A DNA stretch of 64,000 nt from Chitinophaga alhagiae (GTDB lineage: Bacteria; Bacteroidota; Bacteroidia; Chitinophagales; Chitinophagaceae). The position numbers and the translations under genes are program-made. The notes beneath the pieces are model-generated. The model saw only the letters and a program-made list of their open reading frames with translations, had not been told where the DNA came from and did no database searches. Positions 53,501 to 60,692 of this stretch are shown here, piece after piece (position 1 is the stretch's first letter; each line of letters opens with the position of its first letter). The stretch is from assembly GCF_003568665.1 (NCBI RefSeq), contig NZ_QXMH01000003.1, positions 531,772-595,771 of the forward strand, read 5' to 3'.

Positions 53501-54486
53501 CAGACCCGGACTTCCAATTAGGCGCTACCGCGTCTTCAGGACTTGATGTTTATTATACCTATAGCTTTTCAGCAGCACAGCCACCGGCTACAATAACTGC
53601 GGGAGGTTTTGCGGATATGCTAACATCCGGCCAGGTGCTTGTTACGGCGCACCAGGATGGTAATGAAAACTGGCTGCCCGCTGTTAGTGTGGAGCAGGCA
53701 ATGACAATTGAAAGCAGCAATGCGGCCATATCAGCCATCACGGTTGGTAATAAGGCCTATGCTAACCCGTCCCGGGAAATCTACTACCTGATGGGCTGTA
53801 ACGACAATACAGATGCAATTGACATCACCATCACTACAGAAGCTAACGCGGACGTGTCACTTTCCCATGAGTTCACTATCCAGACCCCTGCCCCCGGTAT
53901 CTATACCCGGGATGTAACAGTTGTCTCCCAGGATGGCTCGGCAACGCAAACCTATACAGTGGTGATCGAAAGACATATGGACCTGTTCAGCATTGCAAGC
54001 AAGCAGTTTGGCAGCGTGCTGATCGTAAATAACAATCCGCAAACCAACGGCGGCTACCGGTTCATAGCTTATGAATGGTACAGGAACGGCGTGCTTGTGG
54101 GTACCGGGCAGTACTATGCAGGTGACAACAACGCAACCGGCCCGTTAACAGCTGAATACTATCTAAAACTGACAACAGCTGATGGCGATGTACTGCAAAC
54201 CTGTATTGCACCAATAACGCTTGAAAGCACCAATGCAGCCAGGTTATACCCTAACCCGGCCAGGGCAGGCGGCAGCATCACTATTGAGGTGGATTTCCCT
54301 GTTGAGGAGCTTGCGCAAATGCAGATAGATATCTATTCCCTTACAGGCAAGCTCATCACAACACAAAGGTCCACAACGCCGGTAACGCAGGTACAATTGC
54401 CCGGAGCCATGGCCGGCGCTACTTATATTGTTGCCATTAAAACGCCCAATATCAGGAAGACGCTGAAGGTGATAGTACGCAAATAA
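47563..54486 (+). CDS. Giant T9SS-secreted protein with 19 SprB repeats
   Basis: 2,307 residues from the ATG at 47563, which gives a signal peptide (hydrophobic run to TSRAQ); a TTG 12 codons upstream and an ATG at 47590 are alternatives. Order: an N-terminal beta domain (about 30-255, SAGDIVFTGYDATSPPGAGKF), an Ig-like domain (about 262-355), 19 SprB repeats of 75-78 residues (about 357-1802; core C.GG..G...T..GGT.PYTY.W......T..LAAG.Y.VTVTDANGC), an HYR-like domain, an MBG-like domain, a cadherin-like beta sandwich, and a C-terminal type A sorting domain (LYPNPARAGG... to the end). SprB in Flavobacterium is a mobile gliding adhesin exported by the type IX system. Gliding or adhesion is likely; the partner SprF-type gene is not adjacent. 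Confidence 0.92.
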   Translation: MANLYFRTRMLINILLLAATFLPVTSRAQTFLSAGDIVFTGYDATSPPGAGKFSFVLLTNISYGTIISFTDRGYTGAGWWPAGNDESTIQWITNSAFPLGTEIYIDGLAVYVYNPASSALTRVGTATLTEGTSPGGLSLSNTGDQIIAFQGGGGSVAGGGANLIAGINYFYTPGATTASWNVDEAAGPDASMMPPGLVGGTTAFYTGPVTGGIQAQSGKFNCTGVPSGSSANIRPAVMDMPNWILGTAPAGLPSTCTFVLYSPVVTSHPPNRTVCAGNSTTFSITAPAATSYQWYLNTGVGFQALSNSGHYSDVTTNKLTITGATTDINGYQYRCVATNGAGSATSSPATLTVISIGTSGTQTDVSCFNGSNGQAKVTPSGGINPYTYSWFPSGGTGATASGLAPGNYTVTVTDNVGCQATKNYTITAPAAPLSGTATVTHTTCFTASNGAIDLTPSGGTPPYTYNWGGGVTTEDRTGLAAGAYSVIITDNNSCTVTVNAIVTRPGPLSGTATVTNVSCFGGSNGAIDLAPGGGTPPYTYNWGGGVTTQDRTNLAPGAYAVLITDANGCTNTVNAIVTQPGPLSGTATVTNVSCFGGTNGAIDLTPASGTPPYTYNWGGGITTQDRTALALGAYSVVITDAKGCTNTVNAIVTQPGPLSGTATVTNVSCFGGNNGAINLTPAGGTSPYTFNWGDGATTQDRTGLATGTYSVTITDANGCTNTVNATVTQPAAAVSGTTVATNVSCFGGNNGAIDLTPSGGTPSYTYSWGDGVTTQNRTALAAGAYSVTITDANGCTNTVNAIVTQPGPLSGTATVTDVSCFEGNNGAINLTPAGGTSPYTFDWGGSVTAEDRTGLAAGAYSVTITDANGCTNTVNATVTQPAAAVSGTTVVTHVGCFGEATGAIDLTPAGGTAPYTYSWGDGATTQDRTGLAAGTYSVTITDANSCTNIVNATVTQPAAAVSGTVVVTNVSCFGGNNGAINLTPAGGTSPYTFDWGGGVTTEDRTGLAAGAYSVTITDANGCSNIVNATVTQPAAAVSGTTIVTDVTCFGGSNGAIDLTPAGGTSPYTFDWGDGITTEDRTDLAAGAYSVTITDANSCSNIVNATVTQPAAAVSGATIVTDVTCFGGSNGAIDLTPAGGTSPYTFDWGDGITTEDRTDLAAGAYSVTITDANSCSNIVNATVTQPAAAVSGATIVTDVTCFGGSNGAIDLTPAGGTSPYTFDWGDGITTEDRTDLAAGAYSVTITDANSCTITVNATVTQPTALTTTVAAQADVSCHGGSDGSATVAASGGTGSYTYSWYPSGGTGTSASGLAAGSYTITVTDANGCEATQNVTISAPAAPLAAVAASQENVSCNGGASGSATVSVSGGTPGYTYSWSPSGGADAIATGLSAGSYTVTVTDANGCITTSTFNITQPSAISVTTSQTNPLCNGDNSGTATVTALGGIAPYTYSWSPSGGMAATATGLAAGNYSVTVTDANSCTLIQGFTITEPPALDATAGVQTNVTCNGDATGSATVAVTGGTPGYTYAWNTIPVQTTATATGLAAGTYTVTVTDANDCTDTQNFTITQPAAVNATAGTQTNVACNGASTGSATVAVTGGTPGYTYSWNTIPAQTTATATALAAGTYIVTVTDANGCTDTQSFTITQPAALTATTSQTNVSCNGGADGTATVTAAGGTSGYTYSWNTTPVQSTATATGLQAGTYTVTVTDANGCTNTQSVTITQPAALSLTLTSTSTSCPGYNDGTATVTASGGVAPYAYSWNTTPVQTTTTATALVAGSYTVQVTDANGCTATQAITVNTTPDVTPAVPDVANLPTITRYCQVLHEDIPAPTATDNCNGRITATTTDPLDYTAPGTYSITWTYNDGNGNTSSQTQTIVVEASPLNQVTFNNAVFTYNGSVQSIAVSHLPAGAAAAYSIAPATGSGNGAINAGTYTVTATLTPPAAAPGCGPVTLTATITVNKAPQIITFDEIPVRNLETDPDFQLGATASSGLDVYYTYSFSAAQPPATITAGGFADMLTSGQVLVTAHQDGNENWLPAVSVEQAMTIESSNAAISAITVGNKAYANPSREIYYLMGCNDNTDAIDITITTEANADVSLSHEFTIQTPAPGIYTRDVTVVSQDGSATQTYTVVIERHMDLFSIASKQFGSVLIVNNNPQTNGGYRFIAYEWYRNGVLVGTGQYYAGDNNATGPLTAEYYLKLTTADGDVLQTCIAPITLESTNAARLYPNPARAGGSITIEVDFPVEELAQMQIDIYSLTGKLITTQRSTTPVTQVQLPGAMAGATYIVAIKTPNIRKTLKVIVRK
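48631..52970 (+). repeat. Tandem array of 19 SprB-type coding repeats
   Basis: Each unit is about 225-234 bp and encodes one beta module with paired Cys residues (the Cys near the start and the Cys of DANGC). Repeats 2-12 share the NWGGGVTTEDRT-type loop; repeats 1 and 13-19 have SW.PSGG or WNT.P.QTTAT loops, so the array has a homogeneous core and diverged flanks. Confidence 0.9.
50624..51307 (+). repeat. Three almost identical 228-bp tandem repeats
   Basis: Units 50624-50851, 50852-51079 and 51080-51307 differ, as read by eye, at only one base (ggaacaacc in the first, ggagcaacc in the others). They correspond to SprB repeats 10-12. Such identity implies recent duplication or gene conversion, and copy number may vary between strains. 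Assembly collapse is possible here. Confidence 0.9.
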
Positions 54487-54498
54487 CTAAAAATGAGC

Positions 54499-54532
54499 AA
54501 TGGGCTGCGGAATGTGTCCGCAGCCCATTTTC
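54499..54532. terminator. Strong bidirectional hairpin terminator
   Basis: A perfect 13-bp stem, aatgggctgcgga (54499-54511) with tccgcagcccatt (54517-54529), has a 5-nt loop, TTT on the right and AAAA at 54489-54493 on the left. It lies 12 bp after the giant gene's stop and 20 bp beyond the convergent DUF3347 stop, so it can serve both transcripts. Confidence 0.85.
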
Positions 54533-54549
54533 ATACCCGCCCGCCAATA

Positions 54550-55101
54550 TTATTGCAGCGTTTCCTTCACTTCCCCGCAGGTAAGCATCTGGTCCCCGAA
54601 GTACGGGTTCTTGATGTCTTTCGCGGCACTCAGCCAGTAGGCGCCCTTATCATTCAGCGCCATGGGGCAAAAATCTACGTACAGCTCACCGCTGCTCAGG
54701 CCTGATTTTTTTACCAGCGCAATCAGTTCATTGCTCAGGGAAGAATAGGCCGCGCGCTGTGCGCTGATGTCTGCGGCAGCAATGATCTTTGCCGCGTCTG
54801 CCGCAATTTTTTCACCGCCTTCCACTGCTTTGGCGCCCGTTTCTATTGCGTTGCCCGCAATTTTGGCCTCCGCCGCATCCCCGCTTACCAGTGCGTTGGT
54901 GAGGTGGAGGTAATGCTGGTACACGGCATTCAGCTTGTCATCTTTCAGCTGTACGGCAGCAGTAGTGGCAGGTGCTTCTGCGGCGGCATGGTCATGCCCT
55001 TCGTGCCCTGTTTCTTTTGCAGGCTGCTGACTGTTGCCACAGGCTGCCAGCAGCAGGGCTGCGGCCAGGGGAATGCTGGTTGTTTTCAGGAACTGTTTCA
55101 T
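54550..55101 (-). CDS. DUF3347 lipoprotein of the copper/silver efflux cluster
   Basis: 183 residues with lipobox Cys21 (LLLAAC). A His-rich stretch (GHEGHDH, 32-38) leads into a helical DUF3347 domain (AVYQHYLHLTNALVSGDAAEAKIAGNAI...) that carries FCPMALN and MLTCGEV Cys/Met motifs near the C-terminus. In Bacteroidota DUF3347 domains are found fused to or next to CusB-type adaptors and are thought to bind copper in the periplasm. It is the last gene of the minus-strand cluster, 43 bp after the CusB-type gene. Confidence 0.85.
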   Translation of the reverse strand: MKQFLKTTSIPLAAALLLAACGNSQQPAKETGHEGHDHAAAEAPATTAAVQLKDDKLNAVYQHYLHLTNALVSGDAAEAKIAGNAIETGAKAVEGGEKIAADAAKIIAAADISAQRAAYSSLSNELIALVKKSGLSSGELYVDFCPMALNDKGAYWLSAAKDIKNPYFGDQMLTCGEVKETLQ

Positions 55102-55144
55102 GTGTTCTGTTGATTTTAAGTTTATAATGTAATTGATGGATCGT

Positions 55145-56353
55145 TTAATGCCGGTGCGCCACCGGGTCTGCGCCTTTTTTCAGCACATACTCGCTGTACA
55201 ATAAATATGCCCCGGTGATCACCACTTTCTCCCCTTCCCGGATGCCTTCCAAGATTTCCACCGCGTCAAATGTTTCCATGCCCGTTTTGACCGGCCTTGG
55301 CGCATATTTGCCCCTGGCCGTTTCTATCCATACATGCGCGCCATGCCCGTCTCGTATTACCGCATCTGCGGGTACTTTCAGCACATCCCCCTTGCTGCCC
55401 GACGGCAATAATACAGCAGCCTGCATGCCCGGTCGCCAACGGTGGCCTGGGTTGGTCAATGTGCCGCGCAGTTGCACTACCTGGGCGCCACTTTGCAGCG
55501 CGGGGCTCAGGAACGCCACCTTCATGGCCTGCGGCTCCTGCTCCCAGCCGGCTACTACTACCTGCACCACCTGCCCTGTTTGAATGCCGCCCGCTTCAGC
55601 GGGGTATACATCCGCTTCCACCCATAGCCGGTCATATCCTTCCACGCGCATAATGCCGCCGCCTTCTGCAACATATTGTCCTTCTGCTGCCTGCAGCTCC
55701 GCCACAACGCCATTCACCGGCGCCGGGTAGGTGATGAAGGGGTCTGGCTGCTGCGCCTGTAACAACTGGTGCAGCCGGGCTTCCGGCTGGCCGTACAGCA
55801 GCAGTTTTTGCCGCGCGGCATTTTCTATCTGCTGAAAGCGTGCGTCCGCGGGAAACTGCCGGGCCTGCGCCACGGCCAGCAGGTATTCCTGCTGCAAGGT
55901 GGCCAGCTGCTCGGAATAGATCTTGTATAAAGGCTGCCCTTTTTTAACGGCAACGCCTGTTTCTTTTACGTACAAGGCTTCAATGCGCCCGGCTACGCGG
56001 CTGGAAATTACCGCGGTCTGTTCCGGGTCTGTTGCCAGCCTGCCGTTGAGCGGCCGGTAATTATGCAGCGTGCCGGCCGCCACGGTAGCGGTGCTGATGT
56101 TGGCCAGCGCTACCTGGTTATCGCCAAGCGTGAGTGAGGCGTCTTTATTGTTCTTGTCAAACGGCACCAGGTCCATGCCGCAGATGGGGCAGGTTCCCGG
56201 CTTTTCCTGCACGATCTGCGGGTGCATGGGGCAGGTATATGTTTGCGCGGCCACGGTTTTTTGCTGCGCGCCCTTTTCTTCACAGGCCGCCAGCAGCAGC
56301 GCGGGCGTAACAGCAGCAAAAGCAATGGTCTTTATAAATCTTTTTCTTTCCAT
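55145..56353 (-). CDS. CusB-type RND periplasmic adaptor with N-terminal heavy-metal-binding domain
   Basis: 402 residues, lipobox Cys24 (LLLAAC). Residues 39-65 form a heavy-metal-binding domain (YTCPMHPQI...CPICGMDLVP with Cys41, His44, Cys55, Cys58, Met60). The membrane-fusion core follows: a lipoyl-like half (VISSRVAGRIEALYVKETGVAVKKGQPLYKIYS), a helical hairpin, the second half (YPAPVNGVVAELQAAEGQYV) and beta-barrel domains. It links the RND pump to the TolC-like channel and probably hands metal to it. Its first 22 bp overlap the upstream adaptor gene, so the two are translationally coupled. Two different adaptors in one cluster are unusual compared with E. coli CusCFBA. Confidence 0.92.
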   Translation of the reverse strand: MERKRFIKTIAFAAVTPALLLAACEEKGAQQKTVAAQTYTCPMHPQIVQEKPGTCPICGMDLVPFDKNNKDASLTLGDNQVALANISTATVAAGTLHNYRPLNGRLATDPEQTAVISSRVAGRIEALYVKETGVAVKKGQPLYKIYSEQLATLQQEYLLAVAQARQFPADARFQQIENAARQKLLLYGQPEARLHQLLQAQQPDPFITYPAPVNGVVAELQAAEGQYVAEGGGIMRVEGYDRLWVEADVYPAEAGGIQTGQVVQVVVAGWEQEPQAMKVAFLSPALQSGAQVVQLRGTLTNPGHRWRPGMQAAVLLPSGSKGDVLKVPADAVIRDGHGAHVWIETARGKYAPRPVKTGMETFDAVEILEGIREGEKVVITGAYLLYSEYVLKKGADPVAHRH

Positions 56354-57546
56354 GATGATCGGGTTTTGATAAAACTTTCACTGTCTACCAGGTAAGCCGC
56401 GTTAGCCGCCACCTCCCACGAGCCGATGCCGGTAAGCACTCTCGTCATATTATGCGTGGCCGGTTCAGCCTGCACTTCGTAGGGTGCGTAGGTGCCATTT
56501 TCTTTCCTGAACACTACTGCTTTGCTGCCCAGCCGCCACACTGCTTTTTCCGGCAGCCACCAACCGCCGGTGTATACCACGGGAATATAGGCCGTCAGCA
56601 ACTGCCCGGGCCGCAGCCGGTTGTCTTTCGGGTAAACCCTTGCCAGCGAAAAATTCAGGCCGTTGCGGAAAACAGGCTCTATTAAGCCGATGTTGCCCGG
56701 CTGCAATGCATTTTTTTCCGCAACCGGGTGGTAGAGCAGCTTTTGCCCTTGCCGTACGGCCGCTGCCTGTGCGGGTGCCAAAGAAAATTCCGCTACCAGG
56801 TTGTTGGCCTTATAGATGGTGAACAAGGGCTGGCCTGCGCTTACATATTGCCCTTCCCGCAGCATCACCGGGGTAGTTGCCGGAGCGGCGGGAGGCGGCG
56901 GGGCGGCAGCGGCGGCCATGCCGCCCATTCCTCCGGATGAAGCATTGCTGTTGCCGGCCGCAGCAGGCGCTGTCAATTCACCGGCCGCTGCCTGTTCCAA
57001 TATATATCCGTCAGCGTTGCTGTACACCGGTACACGGTACATGATGTCACCTGTCTGCAGCACCCGCTCCACCTGCGCCGGTTGCATACCCAGCAATTGC
57101 AAACGCTGCCTGGCGCCGGCCAGCAGGTTGGGGGTTTGCCGGGCAACCAGCAACAGTTCCCGCTGCGCCGCCGCCAGCTCCGGTGAATAGACCTCCATGA
57201 TGAGCTGGCCTTTTTTCACCGGCTGGTAGTTGTAGCGGATCAGCAGCTTCTCTATGCGCCCGCCTACCCGGCTGGCAATGCCGGTTTGCTGACGCGTATC
57301 ATAGGCCACTACCCCATTCACCACCGCGGTGTAAATGCGTGTGCCGCTTTCCGGTGTAATGGCGTTGATATTTGTCACCACCCGCATATTGACAGGCTGC
57401 GTCAGTGCCGTTACAGTGCTGTCTGTTAACGGGCCGTGCTGATGGGTTGTTGCCGCACTGTCTTTCGCCGGCCCCTGCTCCCGGCAGGCGCCCAATGCCG
57501 CTGCCAGCAGCAGGCATAGTGCGCTAACGGTATAATTCTTTCTCAT
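56332..57546 (-). CDS. Second RND periplasmic adaptor lipoprotein
   Basis: 404 residues, lipobox Cys21 (AALGAC). Membrane-fusion protein with a first lipoyl half (GIASRVGGRIEKLLIRYNYQPVKKGQLIMEVYSPEL), an alpha hairpin and a second half (YRVPVYSNADGYILEQAAAGE), then a beta-barrel domain. A low-complexity Gly/Ala/Pro insert (SNASSGGMGGMAAAAAPPPPAAPATT, about 201-226) interrupts the lipoyl half. It lacks the CPMHP/CPICGM metal domain of the next protein. It overlaps the TolC gene by 23 bp upstream and the CusB-type gene by 22 bp downstream. Probably forms a mixed adaptor ring with it. Confidence 0.9.
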   Translation of the reverse strand: MRKNYTVSALCLLLAAALGACREQGPAKDSAATTHQHGPLTDSTVTALTQPVNMRVVTNINAITPESGTRIYTAVVNGVVAYDTRQQTGIASRVGGRIEKLLIRYNYQPVKKGQLIMEVYSPELAAAQRELLLVARQTPNLLAGARQRLQLLGMQPAQVERVLQTGDIMYRVPVYSNADGYILEQAAAGELTAPAAAGNSNASSGGMGGMAAAAAPPPPAAPATTPVMLREGQYVSAGQPLFTIYKANNLVAEFSLAPAQAAAVRQGQKLLYHPVAEKNALQPGNIGLIEPVFRNGLNFSLARVYPKDNRLRPGQLLTAYIPVVYTGGWWLPEKAVWRLGSKAVVFRKENGTYAPYEVQAEPATHNMTRVLTGIGSWEVAANAAYLVDSESFIKTRSSWKEKDL

Positions 57547-58774
57547 AGCTCACGATCATTTCGTAACGTTTCAGTTTTTCGTCCAGTACGTTCAGTTCCA
57601 TCATGGTCAGCGCTTCCCAGGCATCTATCACTTCCGGGAGGGACAGCCTGTTTTCCTGGTAGTTCAGGAAAGCAGCCTCCAGCGCCCGCCGCAGGGACGG
57701 TACTATCTTTTCTTCCATTGCGGCAATACGCCGTTGCATGGAGCGTATCTCGTACTGCATGCCGTATAACATGCCCTGCGTTTCCTGCAGCATGGCGGCA
57801 CGCTCCCACCGCATTGCCTCCACATCCTGCTGCATGGCTTTGATACCGGAGCGGTACATCCGGGAAGACCAGGGAGCTATGGGAATGCTCACCATGCCCA
57901 TGGCGCTGAACGCTTTTGGCATCATGTTGCCGAGCGGCTGCATGTGGTCGAAACGGACCTTGAAATCGGGCTTCTTTTCCTGCCGCATGCTTTCAATATT
58001 GAGTTGCATGGAGCGGATGCTCTCATCCATCTTAAACACGTCTTTCCGCGCCACGGCCAGTGCAGCCGTGTCAAATGCGGCCGCGGGCACAAACTCCGGC
58101 GGCGCTACGCTGTCTATTTCAAACGGCTCATTGCCCGGGCGATCCATCAGGCTGTTCAGCCAGGCGCGGGCTTTGGCAATAAGGCCTTCCTGCATGCGCA
58201 CCATATTGGCATTCTCCTCAATTTTAGCATCGGCCTTGAATACATTGCCGAGCTGCGACTGGTTATAAGGATACCTGACCTCTTCTATTTTCTTCATGGT
58301 GCGCATAATTTTACTGTTCTCTTCCAGCACGGTTATGCGCTGTTTGGCTACCAGCCAGGTATAGTACAGCTGCCGCGCACGGGCTTTCAGGTCGTTGAGC
58401 GTTACGGCGCGCCCCGCAGCCTCAACGTTGCCCTGTGAAGCGATGTACCGCCTTTTGGCCTGCTGTTTGGCGGGGTTGGGAATATCCTGCTCCAGCTGCA
58501 GCATCAGGCTGCCTTTGTCCCGGTCATCCATCACGTTTTGACGGGGATAGGGCGTCATGAAAGTACCGGCGCCCACCATCGGGGCCATCCATGCCGTGGC
58601 CGCATCTGCGTTCAGGCGGTAACTTTCTGCCTTGAACCGGTAAGACTGCAGCAGCAGGTTGTTCTGGTCTATCCGCTGCAGGATGGTGTCTAGCGGCAGC
58701 ACCGGCCCTTGCGCCCGCAAAAGCCCTGGCAGCAGCAACAGCAGCAGTGTTATATATTTAATGATGTGTGTCAT
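57524..58774 (-). CDS. TolC-family outer-membrane efflux channel (CusC-like)
   Basis: 416 residues with a signal peptide (MTHIIKYITLLLLLLPGLLRAQ). Two long amphipathic helical repeats typical of TolC proteins are visible (LLQSYRFKAESYRLNADAATAWMAPMVGAG, and the second half SIRSMQLNIESMRQEKKPDFKVRFDHM). Met content is high along the helices (GMVSIPIAPWSSRMYRSGIKAMQQDVEAM), as in metal-exporting channels. Its 5' end overlaps the RND pump ORF by 17 bp and its 3' end the second adaptor ORF by 23 bp. Confidence 0.9.
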   Translation of the reverse strand: MTHIIKYITLLLLLLPGLLRAQGPVLPLDTILQRIDQNNLLLQSYRFKAESYRLNADAATAWMAPMVGAGTFMTPYPRQNVMDDRDKGSLMLQLEQDIPNPAKQQAKRRYIASQGNVEAAGRAVTLNDLKARARQLYYTWLVAKQRITVLEENSKIMRTMKKIEEVRYPYNQSQLGNVFKADAKIEENANMVRMQEGLIAKARAWLNSLMDRPGNEPFEIDSVAPPEFVPAAAFDTAALAVARKDVFKMDESIRSMQLNIESMRQEKKPDFKVRFDHMQPLGNMMPKAFSAMGMVSIPIAPWSSRMYRSGIKAMQQDVEAMRWERAAMLQETQGMLYGMQYEIRSMQRRIAAMEEKIVPSLRRALEAAFLNYQENRLSLPEVIDAWEALTMMELNVLDEKLKRYEMIVSYEKELYR

Positions 58775-60692
58775 GTATTTCCAGTTTTCCGTACTTGCGT
58801 AGCTCGTACTCTTTCGACATTAAAAAAATGAGCGGCGTTACCAGCAGAATGTGGGTAGAAGAAGTCAGCACGCCTCCTATCATAGGCAGCACAATGGGCT
58901 TCATCACGTCTGTGCCCACGCCGGTGGCCCAAAGCACCGGCACCAGGCCAAAGAGCGACACGCAAACGGTCATCAATTTGGGCCGCAGCCTTTTTGCCGC
59001 ACCAACTATCACGTACTGCTGCAGGTCTGCGCGGGTAATGGTGGCCGCGGAATTGCCTTTCAGTTTCACCAGCTGCTGCATGGCATCATTGAGATAGATC
59101 ACCATCACAATACCCGTTTCTACCGCTATGCCAAACAACGCAATGAAGCCCACCGCCACGGCCACGGAAAGATTAGCGCCCCAGAACCATAGCATATAGG
59201 CGCCGCCGATGAGGGCAAAAGGCACGGTAATGAGGCTCAGGAAGGCCTCCCGGATAGAGTGGAAGGCAAAATAGAGGGAAAAGAAAATGATCACCAGCAC
59301 TACCGGCGCAATCCACATGAGCGTTTGCTGCCCGCGCACCAGGTTTTCATACTGCCCGCTCCACTCCAGGTAGTATCCGGCCGGCAATATGCCCTTGGCC
59401 TCATTCATCTTGTTCACTGCTTCTTTCACCGTGCTGCCCAGGTCCCGGCCGCGCACGTTGAACAGCACCGCGCCGCGGAGCATGGCGTTTTCCGAGGTGA
59501 TCATGGGCGGGCCGTTCTCGAACTGTACATCAGCTACAGCGGAAAGCGGCACTTCTCCCATGGCGGGAGACATCAGGGGAATGCGGCGGATGCGCTCCAC
59601 GCTGTTCCTGTATTCCTGCGCCAGCCTGACGCTGATAGAAAAACGCTGCCGGCCTTCTATGGTGTTGCCTATGGGAGCGCCACCCAGCGCGGTTTCTACG
59701 GCCAGGTTCACATCATCTACATTCAGGCCGTAACGCGCCAGGTCTGCGCGGCGCACGGCTACATTCAGGTACTTGCCGCCCGTAACCGGCTCCACATACA
59801 GGTCTGCAATGCCAGGCGTACCCTCCAGGGCCTGTTTCACTTTTTCAGATACCGCGGCAATGGTATCGAGGTGCTGACCGTATACTTTAATGCCCACGTC
59901 TGTACGGATGCCGGTAGCCAGCATGTTGATGCGGTTGATGATGGGCTGCGTCCATCCGTTCACCACGCCGGGTATTTGCAGTTTAGCATCCAGCTCGCTG
60001 ATAATGTCTTTTTTGGTGAGGCCCTCGCGCCATTCGGATTTGGGCTTGAGCATGATGATGGTCTCGATCATACTGATGGGCGAATTATCCGTAGCCGTAC
60101 TGGCCCTGCCGGCTTTGCCCAGTACCTTGTCTACTTCGGGCACGGAGCGGATGATCTTGTCCTGCACCTGCAAAATGCGCTTGGCTTCCGCGTTAGATAC
60201 ATCCGGCAGGGTTATGGGCATGAACAGGATGCTCTGCTCGTCCAGCGGCGGCATAAACTCGCTGCCCAGGCTTTTCAGCAGGGGAATGGTAGCCACCAGT
60301 GCCAGTACGTTGATAGCGATGGTGGTTTTCCGCCACTTGAGCACGGTTCTGATCACCGGCTCGTACACCTTTTCCACCAAGCGGTTCACAGGGTTGGCAT
60401 GGTCCGGCCTGAACTTCCCTTTCATAAAAAAGGAGATCAGCACCGGCGCCAGGGTGATCACCAGCAGGGCGTCCACTATCATGATGAACGTTTTTGTATA
60501 GGCCAGGGGGTGGAACAGTTTGCCCTCCTGCCCGGTAAGCATGAACACCGGCAGAAACGAGGTGATGATGATCACCGTGGCAAAGAACACCCCGCGCGAT
60601 ACCTGTTTGCTGGACTGCTCTATCACCTTCAGCCGCTCTTCTTCACTGATCCACTGCGGTTGTTTTTTGAATATCTTGCTAAACCATTTCAT
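58758..60692 (-). CDS. cusA: CusA-type heavy-metal RND pump, C-terminal part of a split gene
   Basis: 644 residues from the ATG at 60690-60692, which shares one base with the stop of the upstream half (TAATG). A start at 60722 in the same frame would add 10 residues. It begins in the cytoplasmic loop after TM4 (MKWFSKIFKKQPQW, ISEEERLKVIEQSSKQVSRG), then TM5-6, the second periplasmic porter region with the copper-pump motif NRINMLATGIRTDVGIKVYG, and TM7-12 (LSVAVAVGFIALFGIAVETGIVMVIYL). Intact CusA proteins exceed 1,000 residues in one chain; here residues 1-430 are encoded by the upstream ORF. Either a real two-chain pump, a frameshift at the A6 run, or a sequencing error. Confidence 0.88.
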   Translation of the reverse strand: MKWFSKIFKKQPQWISEEERLKVIEQSSKQVSRGVFFATVIIITSFLPVFMLTGQEGKLFHPLAYTKTFIMIVDALLVITLAPVLISFFMKGKFRPDHANPVNRLVEKVYEPVIRTVLKWRKTTIAINVLALVATIPLLKSLGSEFMPPLDEQSILFMPITLPDVSNAEAKRILQVQDKIIRSVPEVDKVLGKAGRASTATDNSPISMIETIIMLKPKSEWREGLTKKDIISELDAKLQIPGVVNGWTQPIINRINMLATGIRTDVGIKVYGQHLDTIAAVSEKVKQALEGTPGIADLYVEPVTGGKYLNVAVRRADLARYGLNVDDVNLAVETALGGAPIGNTIEGRQRFSISVRLAQEYRNSVERIRRIPLMSPAMGEVPLSAVADVQFENGPPMITSENAMLRGAVLFNVRGRDLGSTVKEAVNKMNEAKGILPAGYYLEWSGQYENLVRGQQTLMWIAPVVLVIIFFSLYFAFHSIREAFLSLITVPFALIGGAYMLWFWGANLSVAVAVGFIALFGIAVETGIVMVIYLNDAMQQLVKLKGNSAATITRADLQQYVIVGAAKRLRPKLMTVCVSLFGLVPVLWATGVGTDVMKPIVLPMIGGVLTSSTHILLVTPLIFLMSKEYELRKYGKLEIHDTHH

